A stretch of 64,000 bases of DNA from Megaustenia siamemsis (GCA_032433765.1 JAVIAB010000160.1:14872307-14936306); one strand, 5' to 3'. Shown: positions 45,158-55,515, numbered from the stretch's first letter. Program-made: numbers and translations. The notes: generated from the letters alone by a model not told the origin.

Positions 45158-45352
45158 TGAAACGTTGCACTTGTTTCAGATTTGTCTCGTTTATTTGTAT
45201 ACTGCATGATGGTGATGATTGTTTCTTCGATATAACCATTACTTCTGTTTTCTTACTATTCAGATTGAGACCTTTCTTGTTGCTTTCTATTACTATTATG
45301 TCTATCATTTCTTGTAGTTCATTCTCTGTCTCTGCTATTAAGACTGTGTCAT

Positions 45353-45362
<10 letters not shown>
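45158..45362 (-). mobile_element. L-A RT fragment with YADD catalytic motif
   Basis: Starting right at an AT microsatellite, the minus strand encodes YADDTVLIAETENELQEMID then ESNKKGLNLNSKKTEVMVIS and QVQRFKY. YADD is the RT active-site motif; this is the only L-A copy here that keeps it. Both ends are missing. Confidence 0.75.
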
Positions 45363-45390
<28 letters not shown>

Positions 45391-45397
45391 ATCTATC
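45363..45397. repeat. (AT)n and (CTAT)n microsatellite
   Basis: AT repeats followed by CTAT repeats; the latter are the L-F 3' tail in reverse. Confidence 0.95.
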
Positions 45398-46347
45398 TAT
45401 TGACCTTTCGAGCCGTAACCGGCCCATAGGGCGTAGACCAAGATACACCTTCTCCTATATGAATTTTTGTTCTAGCAGTTTTCTTTTAGAGATATTTTAT
45501 CAAATCTCGCCATCTGTCTCTGTTCTGTGCAAGCAGTTCTATCTCATTGAGGGAGCCGATTCCTGCTGCTCTTGCCTCTCTCATCAATGTTCTTCTCAGT
45601 GTCTCCCTGGGTCTTCCTCTTTTCTTTTACCTGTTGTTTCCCATATGAGGGCTTGCTTTGCTATTCGATTATTATCTCTTCTCATCACATGTCCAACGTA
45701 TGACCATCGTCTTTTCTTTATTACTGAAGATATTAGTGGTTGATTGGCGATTTCTCTAATTTCCTCGTTTGTTTTGAATTCGTTCCATTCTATACCAAGT
45801 ATTTTCCTTAGACATTTATTTTCGAATGCGTTCAACTTTGTTTCTATATCTCTTGTTGTTTTCCAGCTTTCACACGCATACGTAAGGGTTGATAGTACAT
45901 TTGATTTGAATAGCCTAAGTTTTGTGTTTGTGCTAATGAGTTTTGATTTCCACAACTTTTCAAGGCTTCTGAAAGACATTGCTGCTTTAGCCAGTCTGAT
46001 TCTAATTTCTTTGCTCGTATCCCCTTCTCGATCAATGTGACTTCCAAGATAGATGAAGTGATCGATCTCTTCTACTGGTTTGTTTTCCATGTATATTTTG
46101 TCACTTGTTGGAATTAAACTTTCATGACTTTAGTCTTTTCATGATTGACTTCAAGCCCAATTTTGCTGGCTATTGATGATAGTTCATTTGTGTTTTCCTG
46201 CATCGTTTTTATCTGATTGCTGATGAGAACTATGTCATCAGCAAAGTCCAGGTCCTCCAAATGGTCTCCTTGTATCCATTCGATGCCTTTATTACCAGTG
46301 AAGCATTTCTTCATTATGAAGTCCATAACAATTCCAAATAACAAGGG

Positions 46348-46350
<3 letters not shown>
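45398..46350 (-). mobile_element. L-F LINE fragment (RT catalytic block to 3' end)
   Basis: Minus-strand order: FIMKKCFTGNKGIEWIQGDH, LEDLDFADDIVLISNQIKTM (FADD catalytic motif), IASKIGLEVNHEKTKVMKV, then after a frameshift EEIDHFIYLGSHIDREGDTS, LFKSNVLSTLTYACESWKTT, RRWSYVGHVMRRD, LIWETTGKR, and a 3' end GGCTCGAAAGGTCAATAG. It is truncated at 46350 by an AT microsatellite and lacks endonuclease and N-terminal RT. Confidence 0.85.

Positions 46351-46389
<39 letters not shown>
46351..46389. repeat. (AT)n microsatellite
   Basis: About 19 AT units separating L-F from an L-B tail. Confidence 0.97.
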
Positions 46390-46392
<3 letters not shown>

Positions 46393-46575
46393 CAACTGGG
46401 AAAATAGAAGACGCAGAGATAAAGAGAAACAAAGAGAAAAAATACCAGACAGCTTAAGAGAATGGCTTGGCAGAAGATCAACAACAGAAGTGACAAATAA
46501 TTATCGAGATCGAAAGTTGTGGAGAGACATGATCAGCTACGCCAGCAAGCATGGTACTTGATGATGATGATGACC
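46390..46575 (+). mobile_element. L-B LINE 3' end
   Basis: Encodes KIPDSLREWLGRRSTTEVTN, NYRDRKLWRDMISYASKHGT and ends GGTACTTGATGATGATGATG. 5' truncated at the AT repeat. Confidence 0.75.
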
Positions 46576-46774
46576 AAGTCACAGAAAGTGCCCTTGATAG
46601 AAAACACATAATTGACTTAAATCCTGCGACGCCTACCGGCAAAAAGCAGAACAGGATAAAAGAAGAGCGAAGACAGTCGTTATGTCCTACATCACAGAGT
46701 AGTACCTTCGGTTCTAATTGTGAACTAAGTTGGAAAAAATAACAGCGAGAAAGAGCAAATGTTCCTTCATCTAT

Positions 46775-47150
46775 AGATCATCATCGAGTGCCGCCTCCAC
46801 ATAGAAGATTGGCTCCAATGGAGTGTCATTCCGCTCTGTCTCTTGTTTTGATGGTGCAGGTTGCCATAGACTGATTTGTCCATCTTTTGATGTTACCCGT
46901 TCATGCTAGTCTTGGTCTCCCTTTTACTCTTTTACCTTGTATTTTCCCTTCCAAGATTACTTTTAGTAGGCTGTTGCGTCTTTTAATATGCCCCCAAAAT
47001 CTAATTTTTCTTGTTTGAATTGTGTTTAGTAATTCTCGTTTCATTTTTAGCTGTTTTAAAACTGTATCGTTTGTTTTCTTTTCTTTCCATCCAAATCTTC
47101 ATATTCTTCTATAAATCCACATTTCACAGGTTTTTCGGTTCTGTTTTCTT
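46775..47150 (-). mobile_element. L-D LINE fragment
   Basis: Uninterrupted L-D 3' region: plus-strand landmarks ATCATCATCGAGTGCCGCCT, GTCCATCTTTTGATGTTACC and CTGTATCGTTTGTTTTCTTT. It serves as the empty-site comparison for the interrupted L-D at 55566-56669. Confidence 0.7.
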
Positions 47151-47499
47151 GTCTAATCTCTATGTTAATACTTCAAGTTATTAGTTTCAGGTTAAAACTG
47201 TAATGCATAAAAAGGAAATAACAGAAAACAAAATTGGATATAGAAAGTTATAGAAAAAAAAGTGAGGAAAGAAAACAGGCGCACTCATAGGTTCCTCGTT
47301 CTTTACAATGGCAATATGACGTTCATTATTGACTTAGATAAACATAAGATTATATCAGGACACTGGAAGTAGAATAGTCAATGATAAGATAGAACAATAA
47401 ATACCTATAGAGGCAGTCATGATTATACATGTCCAGCGTGTAACAAGGTCTTCTCTATAAGGTTGTGAACCTGTCTAGTTTACCTTAGTTATATCTGAT
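47151..47499. other. No gene recognised
   Basis: A-rich unique-looking stretch before the 18-bp array. Confidence 0.4.
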
Positions 47500-47992
47500 A
47501 TTTGTAACGTCTGCTCTGTTTGTAACGTCTATTCTGTTTGTAATGTCTACTCTATTTGTAACGTCTGCTTTGTTTGTAGCGTCTGTTCTATTTGTAATGT
47601 CTGTTCTATTTGTAACGTCTGCTCTATTTGTAACGACTGCTCTGTTTGTAGCGTCTGTTCTATTTGTAATGTCTGTTCTATTTGCAACCTCTGCTCTATT
47701 TGTAACGTCGACTATGTTTGTAACGTCTTCTGTATTTGTAACGACAGATCTATTTGCTACGTCAGGTCAGTTTATAACGTCAGTTCTACATGTAACGTCT
47801 GCTATATTTGTAACATTTGCTCTATTTGTAACGTCCGCTATATTGGTAACGTCTGCTCTATTTGTAACGTCTGCTCTATTTGTAACGTCTGCTCTATTTG
47901 TAACGTCCGCTATATTTGTAACGTCCGCTATATTTGTAACGTCTGCTCTATTTGTAACGTCTGCTCTATTTGTACATCCAAGAATTGTATTT
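47500..47992. repeat. 18-bp minisatellite, about 27 units
   Basis: The unit TTTGTAACGTCTGCTCTA translates as FVTSAL; 18 is a multiple of 3, hence ORFs of 157 aa (+) and 94 aa (-). The left part is degenerate and the right part homogeneous. No gene evidence. Confidence 0.95.
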
Positions 47993-48179
47993 TGTGTATT
48001 ATTTTTTATCTGGTGATTATCACTTGTAAAAATAAATGTCATCATTAACAAAGCAGATTTCTAAGCGTTGAGATCTCTCAATAGATAACATAGGTGCAGC
48101 GGCGTCCAGATCGCCTAGGGACGTCGATCAAATGATTATGCCGAATAATCTGCTATTTTTGGTGCATTATGGCTACTCT
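47993..48179. other. No gene recognised
   Basis: Short unique segment. Confidence 0.4.
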
Positions 48180-48566
48180 TTTGGCGTGGAGGTCCTCACT
48201 CGCACAGGCTTTCCTAACATCTTACACGTTGCTCAAACAACGTAGTGACCTTGCCATATACACGCTATGAAAGATGGCCGTATACAAAAAGAAATACTTT
48301 ATGCACAACTAGTAGATGGCCAAAGAATTAGGGGCGCCCAAAACTCCGATTTATAGACGTGTGTAAACGTAGCATGAAGACTGAACATAAGCCCTGCAGC
48401 CTGGGAAGAAATAGCTGCAGACCGCAATCTTGGGAAACACACTCTAAAGCTGCAACTCAAACTAGGAGCAAAAAAATTCGTAGAAAAAGAAAATACACGC
48501 CGGAAATTAAAAAAAAAAATAACATTTCTAGGAGCGCTGTAAAATCCATGGTCAACTATGACTGAC
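48180..48566 (+). mobile_element. L-G LINE 3' fragment (single-unit reference copy)
   Basis: Broken frames match the 14465-15760 copy: GTGGAGGTCCTCACTCGCAC (VEVLTRT), TTGCTCAAACAACG, one CTATGAAAGATGG unit, TTTATGCACAACTAGTAGAT, then RSMKTEHKPCSLGRNSCRPQ and KIRRKRKYTPEIKK. It shows the ancestral single unit where the other copy has an array. Confidence 0.75.
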
Positions 48567-48579
48567 GGAGGCAACTATT

Positions 48580-48837
48580 TAAAAAAAAAGTAAAGTACCC
48601 CCGTCACGCCAAGTGGCGTATAGGGAATATGGTGTTAGTGACCATACATTTTACAGACCTCCGGTACATGATTTTTGGGGTAATGTGGTCGGTATTACGC
48701 CCGTGCTGCTTTACTTTCCCAGAAAAAAAATCTGGTACCCATTAAAGGCTGGGTGAACCGGTAGCCGTCGGTTGGGATCGAACCCTACCTCTTGTCCTTT
48801 GTAGTCCAGTTCATTAACCACCGAGCTATCGCGGCCT
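48580..48837 (-). mobile_element. S1 SINE with TSD, inserted at the end of L-G
   Basis: Reverse S1: CCCCGTCACGCCAAGTGGCG at the left, B box complement GGGATCGAACCC, head complement CCGAGCTATCGCGGCC at the right. The TSD is GGAGGCAACTATT / GGAGGCTACTATT (48567-48579 and 48838-48850; one mismatch). Confidence 0.88.
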
Positions 48838-48850
48838 GGAGGCTACTATT

Positions 48851-49185
48851 AGTACTCTTATATTTTGACATTTTTAGCTAAAAAGATATTATTTTCCCCC
48901 AGATTAGCCGCTCTTTAGGCCCCCGCCACAATACTCCACTGCACAGACAGTTCCTGGTGATCGCTACGATAAACACACCTGATTAATACCAGTCGACCCA
49001 TCCTTGTTTACCTACAATAATAATTGAATATCACAGCTCGATACCACAAACACAGCCAGACTTACAAAAGAATAACCATAAAAAGACTTCAATATATCTT
49101 GATGACTCCCGACGATTGTGACGTGTCCTATTAATATTATTTCGTAAAGGGGAGGTGGGAGATAATGGGGGGATATTGCTTGAAC
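48851..49185. other. No gene recognised
   Basis: Unique-looking DNA ending at the TSD of the composite SINE. Confidence 0.4.
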
Positions 49186-49197
49186 CTATAAACTCCC

Positions 49198-49566
49198 AGG
49201 GTGTCCGGTTAGCGCAATCGATAGGCGGTTGGCTTACCACGGCAACAGCCGGGTCCGTACCCTGGCGAGGACACCTGGGTTTTACTAATTCCCTAAAAAT
49301 TAGTGGGAGCCGCGATAGCTCAGTGGTTAGTGAACTGGACTACTACGGACAAGGGGTATGGTTCAATCCCAACCGACGGCTCCGGGTTCACCCAGCCTTA
49401 AATGGGTACCGGATTTTTTCTGGGAAAGTAAAGCAGCACGGGCGTAATACCGACCACATTACCCCAAAAATCATGTGCTGAAGGTCTGTAAAATATAGGG
49501 TCACTAACACCATATTTCCCTATACGCCACTTGGCGTGACGGGGGGTACTTTACTTTACTTTTTTA
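49198..49566 (+). mobile_element. Composite SINE: extra tRNA-like head plus S1, one TSD
   Basis: A perfect 12-bp TSD, CTATAAACTCCC (49186-49197 and 49567-49578), encloses two parts. The first is a tRNA-like module at 49200-49275, with perfect 7-bp acceptor arms GGTGTCC/GGACACC, a D-arm-like TTAGCGCAATCGATAGGC and a T-arm-like CCGGG-TCCGTAC-CCTGG. After a linker comes a full S1 (from about 49304) with its own A and B boxes. Since the only TSD found surrounds both, they seem to have moved together. This is a dimeric SINE or a SINE chimera formed during reverse transcription. Confidence 0.8.
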
Positions 49567-49579
49567 CTATAAACTCCCC

Positions 49580-49900
49580 ACTTCCTTGCTGTATACGCCT
49601 TTGTTCTGTTTGTCGATTATCGATCAATTTTTTGTCGATTTATTTATTTAGTCAATCCGTATTGCTAGACACCTATTTAACAGATAAATAACGTTGCAAC
49701 TCTTATCAGATTCATATTATAAATCTAGTAAGCAAATAAAAGTGGTGGGGAGTATAGTAAAGTGAGTGTTTTCTCTAGGCAGAGGTCTTGTTTCTTTATG
49801 GATTTGATGGCTGAGATATTAAGAGACTGCATTAAACATAAAAAAGAAACTACCAAAGTTGCGCTTTTGAGCTTCTATTGAGCAACTTGTCAATCTAGTT
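49580..49900. other. No gene recognised
   Basis: Unique-looking AT-rich DNA. Confidence 0.4.
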
Positions 49901-49902
49901 TT

Positions 49903-50293
49903 GTAGTTGTTACGTTAGTTTTGTAGTTGTCACGTTAGTTGTGTAGTTGTTACGTTAGTTGTGTAGTTGTTACCTTAGTTGTGTAGTTGTCACGTTAGTT
50001 GTGTAGTTGTTACGTTAGTTGTGTAGTTGTTACCTTAGTTGTGTAGTTGTCACGTTAGTTGTGTAGTTGTCACGTTAGTTTTGTAGTTGTTACGTTAGTT
50101 GTGTATATGTCACGTTAGTTATGTAGTTGTCACGTTAGTTGTGTAATTGTTACGTTAGTTGTGTAGTTGTCACGTTAGTTGTGTAGTTGTCACGTTAGTT
50201 GTGTAATTGTCACGTTAGTTGTGTAGTTGTCACGTTAGTTGTGTAGTTGTCACGTTAATTGTGTAGTTGTCACGTTAGTTGTGTAGTTGTCAT
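49903..50293. repeat. 20-bp minisatellite, about 19 units
   Basis: Unit GTGTAGTTGTCACGTTAGTT with TTACG and TTACC variants; in near-perfect register over the whole block. Confidence 0.95.
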
Positions 50294-50462
50294 GACAGAC
50301 TTGAAGAGTGCCGCCAATTCACGGGAAAACAAAGATAAGATTTTTTCAGGTAAGGTGACATAATGACAAACTTCAGCAATTTTTTCCTATTTTTTTTTTT
50401 AATTAATACGGTGTGTGTTGATAATAGATGTGCTGATAATGAATAACGTATACTCATTTGCT

Positions 50463-50975
50463 AGTAGTAGCGTTTAGTTTTAGTTTAGTTTAGTTTAATT
50501 TAGTTTTTAGTTTATTTTAGTTTAGTTTAGTTTAAGTTTAGTTCAGTTTAAGTTTAGTTTAGTTTAGTTTAGTTTAGTTTAGTTTAATTTAGTTTTTAGT
50601 TTAGTTTAGTTTAGTTTAGTTCAGTTTAAGTTTAGTTAAGTTTAGTTTAGTTTAGTTTAGTTTAGTTTAGTTTAGTTTAGTTTAAGTTTAGTTCAGTTTA
50701 GTTTAGTTTAGTTTAGTTTAGTTTAGTTTAGTTTAGTTTAGTTTAGTTTAGTTTAGTTTAAGTTTAGTTCAGTTTAAGTTTAGTTTAGTTTAGTTTAGTT
50801 TAGTTTAGTTTAGTTTAGTTTAGTTTAGTTTAGTTTAGTTTAAGTTTAGTTCAGTTTAAGTTTAGTTTAGTTTAGTTTAGTTTAGTTTAGTTTAGTTTAG
50901 TTCAGTTTAAGTTTAGTTAGTTTAGTTTAGTTTAGTTTAGTTTAGTTTAGTTTAGTTTAGTTTAGTTTAGTTTAG
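50463..50975. repeat. (TTTAG)n pentanucleotide array with a longer period
   Basis: Pentanucleotide TTTAG interrupted repeatedly by TTTAAGTTTAGTTCAGTTTA blocks, giving a secondary periodicity. It is not the TTAGGG telomeric repeat. Confidence 0.97.
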
Positions 50976-51132
50976 CCGACATTGGACAAGTCTATAAGTG
51001 CTCAGATCTCTCCAAAGTAGATAACTGAACGTGTAGCAACAAACGACACTGGTCATCTTTAGATTTCAGCGAAGCGCCCTCGTCTGGCATCACCAATCTT
51101 GACAGATTATTCGTGAAGTATGTTCATAGCTG

Positions 51133-51391
51133 AGGGAGCCGCGATAGCTCAGTGGTTAGTGAACTGGGCTACAAAGGACAAGGGGTAGGGTTCGATCCCA
51201 ACCGACGGCTTCCGGCTCACCCAGCCTTAAATGGGTACCGGATTTTTTTTCTGAGAAAGTAAAGCAGCATGGGCGTAATACCGACCACATTACCCCAAAA
51301 ATCATGTGCTGAAGGTCTGTAAAATATAGGGTCACTAACACCATATTCCCTATACACCACTTGGCGTGACGGGGGTACTTTACTTTTTTTT
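51133..51391 (+). mobile_element. S1 SINE with TSD
   Basis: Full S1 with intact A and B boxes. The TSD is TATGTTCATAGCTG / TATGTTCACGGCTG (51119-51132 and 51392-51405; two mismatches). Confidence 0.85.
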
Positions 51392-51424
51392 TATGTTCAC
51401 GGCTGCGGATTCATGGTAATTTTA

Positions 51425-51715
51425 ATCATCATCATCATCATTGGGTGCCTTCTCCGCATCGAAGGTTGGCTACCATAGAGCGCCATTGCACTCTGTCTCT
51501 TGCTTTGATGGTGCAGATTGTCATAGGCTGACTTGTCCATCTTTTGATGTTACTTGTCCATGTTAGTCTTGGTCTGCCTCTGTCTCTTTTACCTTGTATT
51601 TTCCCCTCTAATATTACTTTTATTAGACTGTTGTGTCTTTTTAAAATGACCACAACATTTCGTTTGTCTTGTTCTAATTATGTTTAGTAGTTCTTTTTTT
51701 AAATTAAGTTAATTT
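51425..51715 (-). mobile_element. L-D LINE 3' fragment
   Basis: The minus strand is open over 71 codons: LKRHNSLIKVILEGKIQGKR, DRGRPRLTWTSNIKRWTSQP, QWRSMVANLRCGEGTQ, then (TGATGA)n tail (ATCATCATC on plus). 5' truncated. Confidence 0.8.
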
Positions 51716-52135
51716 AAATACATGGTTTTTTTTAAAAATCCCCGTTCCCGAGGACATTCACAGTGTCATCGCAGTCCATTACCTTCCGCACTCAGCATCA
51801 GCCGAACTAGGAAGTCAGTCAGCATGCTCATTTCCTCTTACACCGGCGTGGCTTTGCATGAAAGTGAAGCAGACCTTCGTCAGACTAGACCTCCACAGAG
51901 ACTCCAACACTGCCGTCGAGTGCAGTCACTTGCGATCTTTCTGAGCATACTCATTGAGTCAATGAATAAACACAATACGTGTATAAGGTTGCGTTTGAAG
52001 TCGTGCAAAACAAGACACTTTTACATTTGTATCAATAATTTGAACATTGCGAATTATATTGTAAGTGTAAATTTATAAAGTTGACAACCGTAAAGTTCAG
52101 TTTAGGTGAGAAATGTTGTATGTTATACTGTTTTT
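51716..52135. other. No gene recognised; 118-aa ORF at 51722-52078
   Basis: ORF of unremarkable composition without recognised domain; repeats not evident. Confidence 0.3.
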
Positions 52136-52139
52136 TTTT

Positions 52140-52475
52140 AATAATTATGGTTGTGCTTATGGAAAGCCCCGGTATCACTGCAAACGAATTAAAATCAATA
52201 ATTGCTCAACCTCCCGTGCCAGTGGAATCATTCGAATTTATATCTCATCTCCCAAACAAAGAAAGGTAGCTGCAATCCCCATCACAGCAGTCTTAACACA
52301 CGCCAAAGACATAAGGCGAAACAGCACAGAAAGTAAACACGGCCATCTGTTCCCCGTCATACGATACCATCATTCATCGTAAGCAATCGGAATATCGAAA
52401 CATGATTAAAACGAATGAAACGCACAGCTCACGATGTGTACAGAGCACTTAACTCAGTAGCTCTGGCTTTGTATA
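52140..52475 (+). repeat. Interspersed element X, copy 3
   Basis: Matches X from GGAAAGCCCCGGTATCACTG to ACTTAACTCAGTAGCTC. Short ORFs inside it recur in other copies only because the DNA is shared. Confidence 0.7.
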
Positions 52476-52734
52476 ATTGTGTACTGTTATTAGTTGTATT
52501 GAATACGTAGAACAATAAACACATTTGCTGATTGCTTTCATTCGTCACCTCTATATAGTATTTCTAGTTCTATCTTTTTAAAATAATTCAGCTTTGTTGA
52601 CGGTTAAGTTCTTTCGCTTAATTTTGTTTTACAAATGTAAACTTCAGGTGTGCAATGATGATGATCCTAACAACAGCAACAACAAAAACAAACGTCAACG
52701 TAACTACGGAATGCAAGCGCAAACATTGGAAATT

Positions 52735-53189
52735 CATCATCATCATCAACAAGTACCAAACCTGCTGGCGTAGGTGATCATGTCTCTCCACAACTTTCGA
52801 TCTCGACAGTTGTTTATCATTTCTGTTGTTCACCTTCTGCCAAGCCATTCTCTTAAGCTGTCTGGTATTTTTTTCTCTTTGTTTCCCTCTATCTCTTCGT
52901 CTTCAACTTTCCCAGTTGCCACAATATATTCCAGTTGTTCTCTTTTCATTACATGGCCCAAAAAATGGTGATTGTTTCTTTGTAATATTGGAAATTAGTT
53001 CTCTTTTTGTTTTGGCCTCTTTCAGAACGTTTTCATTACTCTTCTTAGCTGTCCATGGTATTCTCAACATTCTTCTGTAAAACCACATTTCTACAGCATA
53101 CAGTGATTCTCTTGTCTTTTGTCATATTGTCCATGATTCACATCCATACGTCAAGACTGGCTCTACATTTCTCTTTATTAATACCAATT
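52735..53189 (-). mobile_element. L-B LINE copy, probable TSD
   Basis: Reverse L-B 3' region ending in CATCATCATCATCAACAAGT. A 14-bp perfect repeat, AAACATTGGAAATT, flanks it (52721-52734 and 53190-53203). The right copy is also the first of a series of array units (next entry), so the TSD reading has an alternative explanation. Confidence 0.75.
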
Positions 53190-53545
53190 AAACATTGGAA
53201 ATTAGCTTTCTATTAAAACCAATTAATTATTGAAAATTAGCTCTGTTTATTAATACCAATTGCATGTTGGAAATTAGCTCTATTTATTAATACCAATTAC
53301 ATATAGGAAATTAGCTCTCTTTATTAATACCAATTAAATATTCGAAATTAGCTCTCTTTATTAATACCAATTAAATATTGGAAATTAGCTCTCTTTATTA
53401 ATACAATTAAATATTGAAAATTAGCTCTCTTTATTATTACCAATTAATTGTTGGAAATTAGCTCTCTTTATTATTACCAATTAATTGTTGGAAATTAGCT
53501 CTCTTTATTAACACCAATTAAATATTGGAAATTAGCTAACTTTAT
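53170..53545. repeat. 38-bp minisatellite at the L-B 5' junction, about 10 units
   Basis: The unit AAATATTGGAAATTAGCTCT CTTTATTAATACCAATT joins the sequence at the 5' end of the L-B copy (CTCTTTATTAATACCAATT) to its flanking repeat (AAACATTGGAAATT). The L-B body also contains AATATTGGAAATTAG at 52985. Confidence 0.92.
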
Positions 53546-53594
53546 GCCTTGATCTGGAAGCACGTTGCTCCCCAGGGTACTGATGAGTCTTAAC

Positions 53595-53695
53595 ACTTTC
53601 AAATCAACGATTGGAGAGACAAAACGTTGTGAAGAGACATGATCACCAATGCCTGTTGTACAAACATGGCTCTTTCTGATGACGATGATGGCACA
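53595..53695 (+). mobile_element. Degenerate LINE 3' end
   Basis: GAGAGACAAAACGTTGTGAA GAGACATGATCACC, then ATGGCTC and GATGACGATGATGG, follow the L-A/L-B terminal pattern (LWRDMIT, then TGATGA tail). Confidence 0.45.
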
Positions 53696-53699
53696 TACA

Positions 53700-54075
53700 C
53701 AGTCAGATCTATAACTTTATGGCGTTATTGATTAGTAGGTGCAGGGGTCTTTGAATTTGAGGCGGGGAAAAAAAACATTAACATAAACACATTATAGGCC
53801 GATTCTTTTGTTTTACCTTTCATTCCTTCCTTTGTTTAAGTTTCATTACTTTCTTTGTTTTACGTTTCATTACTATTTTGTTTTATGTTTCGTGACATTC
53901 TTTGTTTTATGTTTCATTACTTTTTTTGCTTTATGTTTCATTACTTTTTTTTGCATGATGTTTCAGTACTTTTTTATGTTTTATTACTGTTTTGCCTTAT
54001 ATTATAGGTCTTCATCAAACACTTTCAGCTTCTAGTGAAACATAGGTCTTCAATAAACGCTTTCCAAGCAGTTCT
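53700..54075. other. No gene recognised; T-rich irregular repeats
   Basis: Loose TTTGTTTTATGTTTCATTAC repeats at 53805-53995 yield a Phe-rich ORF with no coding support. Confidence 0.5.
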
Positions 54076-54079
54076 GATG

Positions 54080-54245
54080 TTTTTGCCCTTCTTTTAAAAT
54101 CATTCCATGTATTCCCCATCATCGTCATCACTGCTTCCATCTGTCTTCTCCAAGAATATGTTGGTCTTCCTCTTTGTCTCTTCCCCTGGGGATTTCAAAA
54201 GAGAGCCTGTCGTGTCGTTTTTCTGTTGGCTTTCGCAGTGTGTAA
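54080..54245 (-). mobile_element. L-E (RTE-like) 3'-region fragment
   Basis: The minus strand corresponds to the L-E segment coding GRP.SWRRQ, MMGNTWND; plus-strand landmark TCTTCCTCTTTGTCTCTTCC. Confidence 0.6.
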
Positions 54246-54424
54246 CAAAAGGTAGTCGGCGACCCTGACTTTCTGCTACTTTATCCTGATTGCGTCATAT
54301 AACTCTTAGACAGAGAGCCCATATCTTTCCTGCATGGCGGATTTATTTTTTTTCTTTTCTTTGGCTTGCTCTTGTTTGTGAAGTTTTTGTTATTTTTAAA
54401 ATATACAGTACAGGAAAGCTAGTG

Positions 54425-54510
54425 CCGTTCCCAAACTCTCCTTAGTCGCCTCTTACGAACATAACTGGTACTGTGCTATAATTCTTTACTCCCCTTGCGT
54501 GCCCCGCAGC
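54425..54510. mobile_element. S4-related fragment
   Basis: CTCCTTAGTCGCCTCTTACG and ATTCTTTACTCCCC match 19785-19850. Too short to classify further. Confidence 0.4.
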
Positions 54511-54527
54511 GCTCAAGTGACGTAGTT

Positions 54528-54866
54528 CTTCTTCTTCTTCTTCTATCCTTCCTCTGCTGCCGTTGGCGTCGAGGGGAGAAACAATCTGCGATTCTTTGCT
54601 CTTCTGTTGGCCTCTTCTGATGTTATTCCTCCTAGAGACTCTAGTATTCCCTTTATCCATCTCTTTCTCGGTCTTCCTCTTAATCTGGCGTTTTCGTAGC
54701 GTTTGTTTAAGGCTCTTTGATTCATTGTTAGTTCTTTTTATCTTGTTATGTGGCCGAGCCAATTTATCTGTTGTTTCTTTATGTATTCGATGGCTGGATC
54801 AATTTCGAGTTTCTTCCTCAGGCCAGTGTTTCTTACTCTGTCCCTTAAGCTGTTTCCTGTCATTCT
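54528..54866 (-). mobile_element. L-C LINE 3' copy with TSD
   Basis: A 12-bp perfect TSD, AGTGACGTAGTT, lies at 54516-54527 and 54867-54878. The minus strand encodes ALNKRYENARLRGRPRKRWI, KGILESLGGITSEEANRRAK and NRRLFLPSTP, then a (GAA)n tail (CTTCTTCTT on plus). This copy fixes the L-C 3' terminus as GAA repeats. Confidence 0.88.
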
Positions 54867-54894
54867 AGTGACGTAGTTACCCTAACTTATTTCA

Positions 54895-54977
54895 CAAGCC
54901 AGTCAGCCAGATAGACAGACAGACAGACAAAGAACAGACAGACAAAGAGACAGACAGACAGACAGACAGACAAACAT

Positions 54978-55032
<55 letters not shown>

Positions 55033-55049
55033 AACAGACAGATAAACAA

Positions 55050-55081
<32 letters not shown>

Positions 55082-55118
55082 TCAGCCAGCCAGCCAGACA
55101 GACAGACAAACAGACATG
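54895..55118. repeat. (CAGA)n microsatellite
   Basis: ACAGACAGACAGACAAACAG-type repeats; minus-strand Cys/Leu/Ser/Val ORFs are artefacts. Confidence 0.97.
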
Positions 55119-55304
55119 CTTACAGCTTGATAGAGTCCACTTAAAGATAAGAACAACTACAATTTAAGAGTTACCAAGTTCTTTAATAACTTCGCCGCAG
55201 GTTACTTTCCTTGCTCCACCCCTACCTCCCAAATTCCAGTAGCGAGTATATAATTTATGCACATGTTACTATTTGTGACATGGTTTGCATCTTTCATTCT
55301 ATAA

Positions 55305-55515
55305 ATTAAAGATAAAATAAAAGAATGACACAATGAGCCATCAACAAACATTATAAGAATACTAGACGAAAGGGTTGACCACGAGAACGATGGATTGATG
55401 GAATATTGGAGACACACTGAGACATAACATCAGGAGAAGCCAGCTGATAATAGATGTAGACTGCCAATTATATTCTTTTTCTACTCGACGCTGAAAGTCA
55501 AATAAGGAAGAAACA
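55305..55515 (+). mobile_element. L-C LINE 3' fragment
   Basis: Relics of NKHYKNTRRKG, RRWIDGILETH and PSTLKVK-type tail match the L-C C-terminus; several frameshifts. Confidence 0.6.

Noticed and set aside
50463..50975. Telomeric or interstitial telomeric repeat
   Set aside because: The unit is TTTAG with irregular TTTAAG/TTCAG blocks, not a TTAGGG-type repeat.
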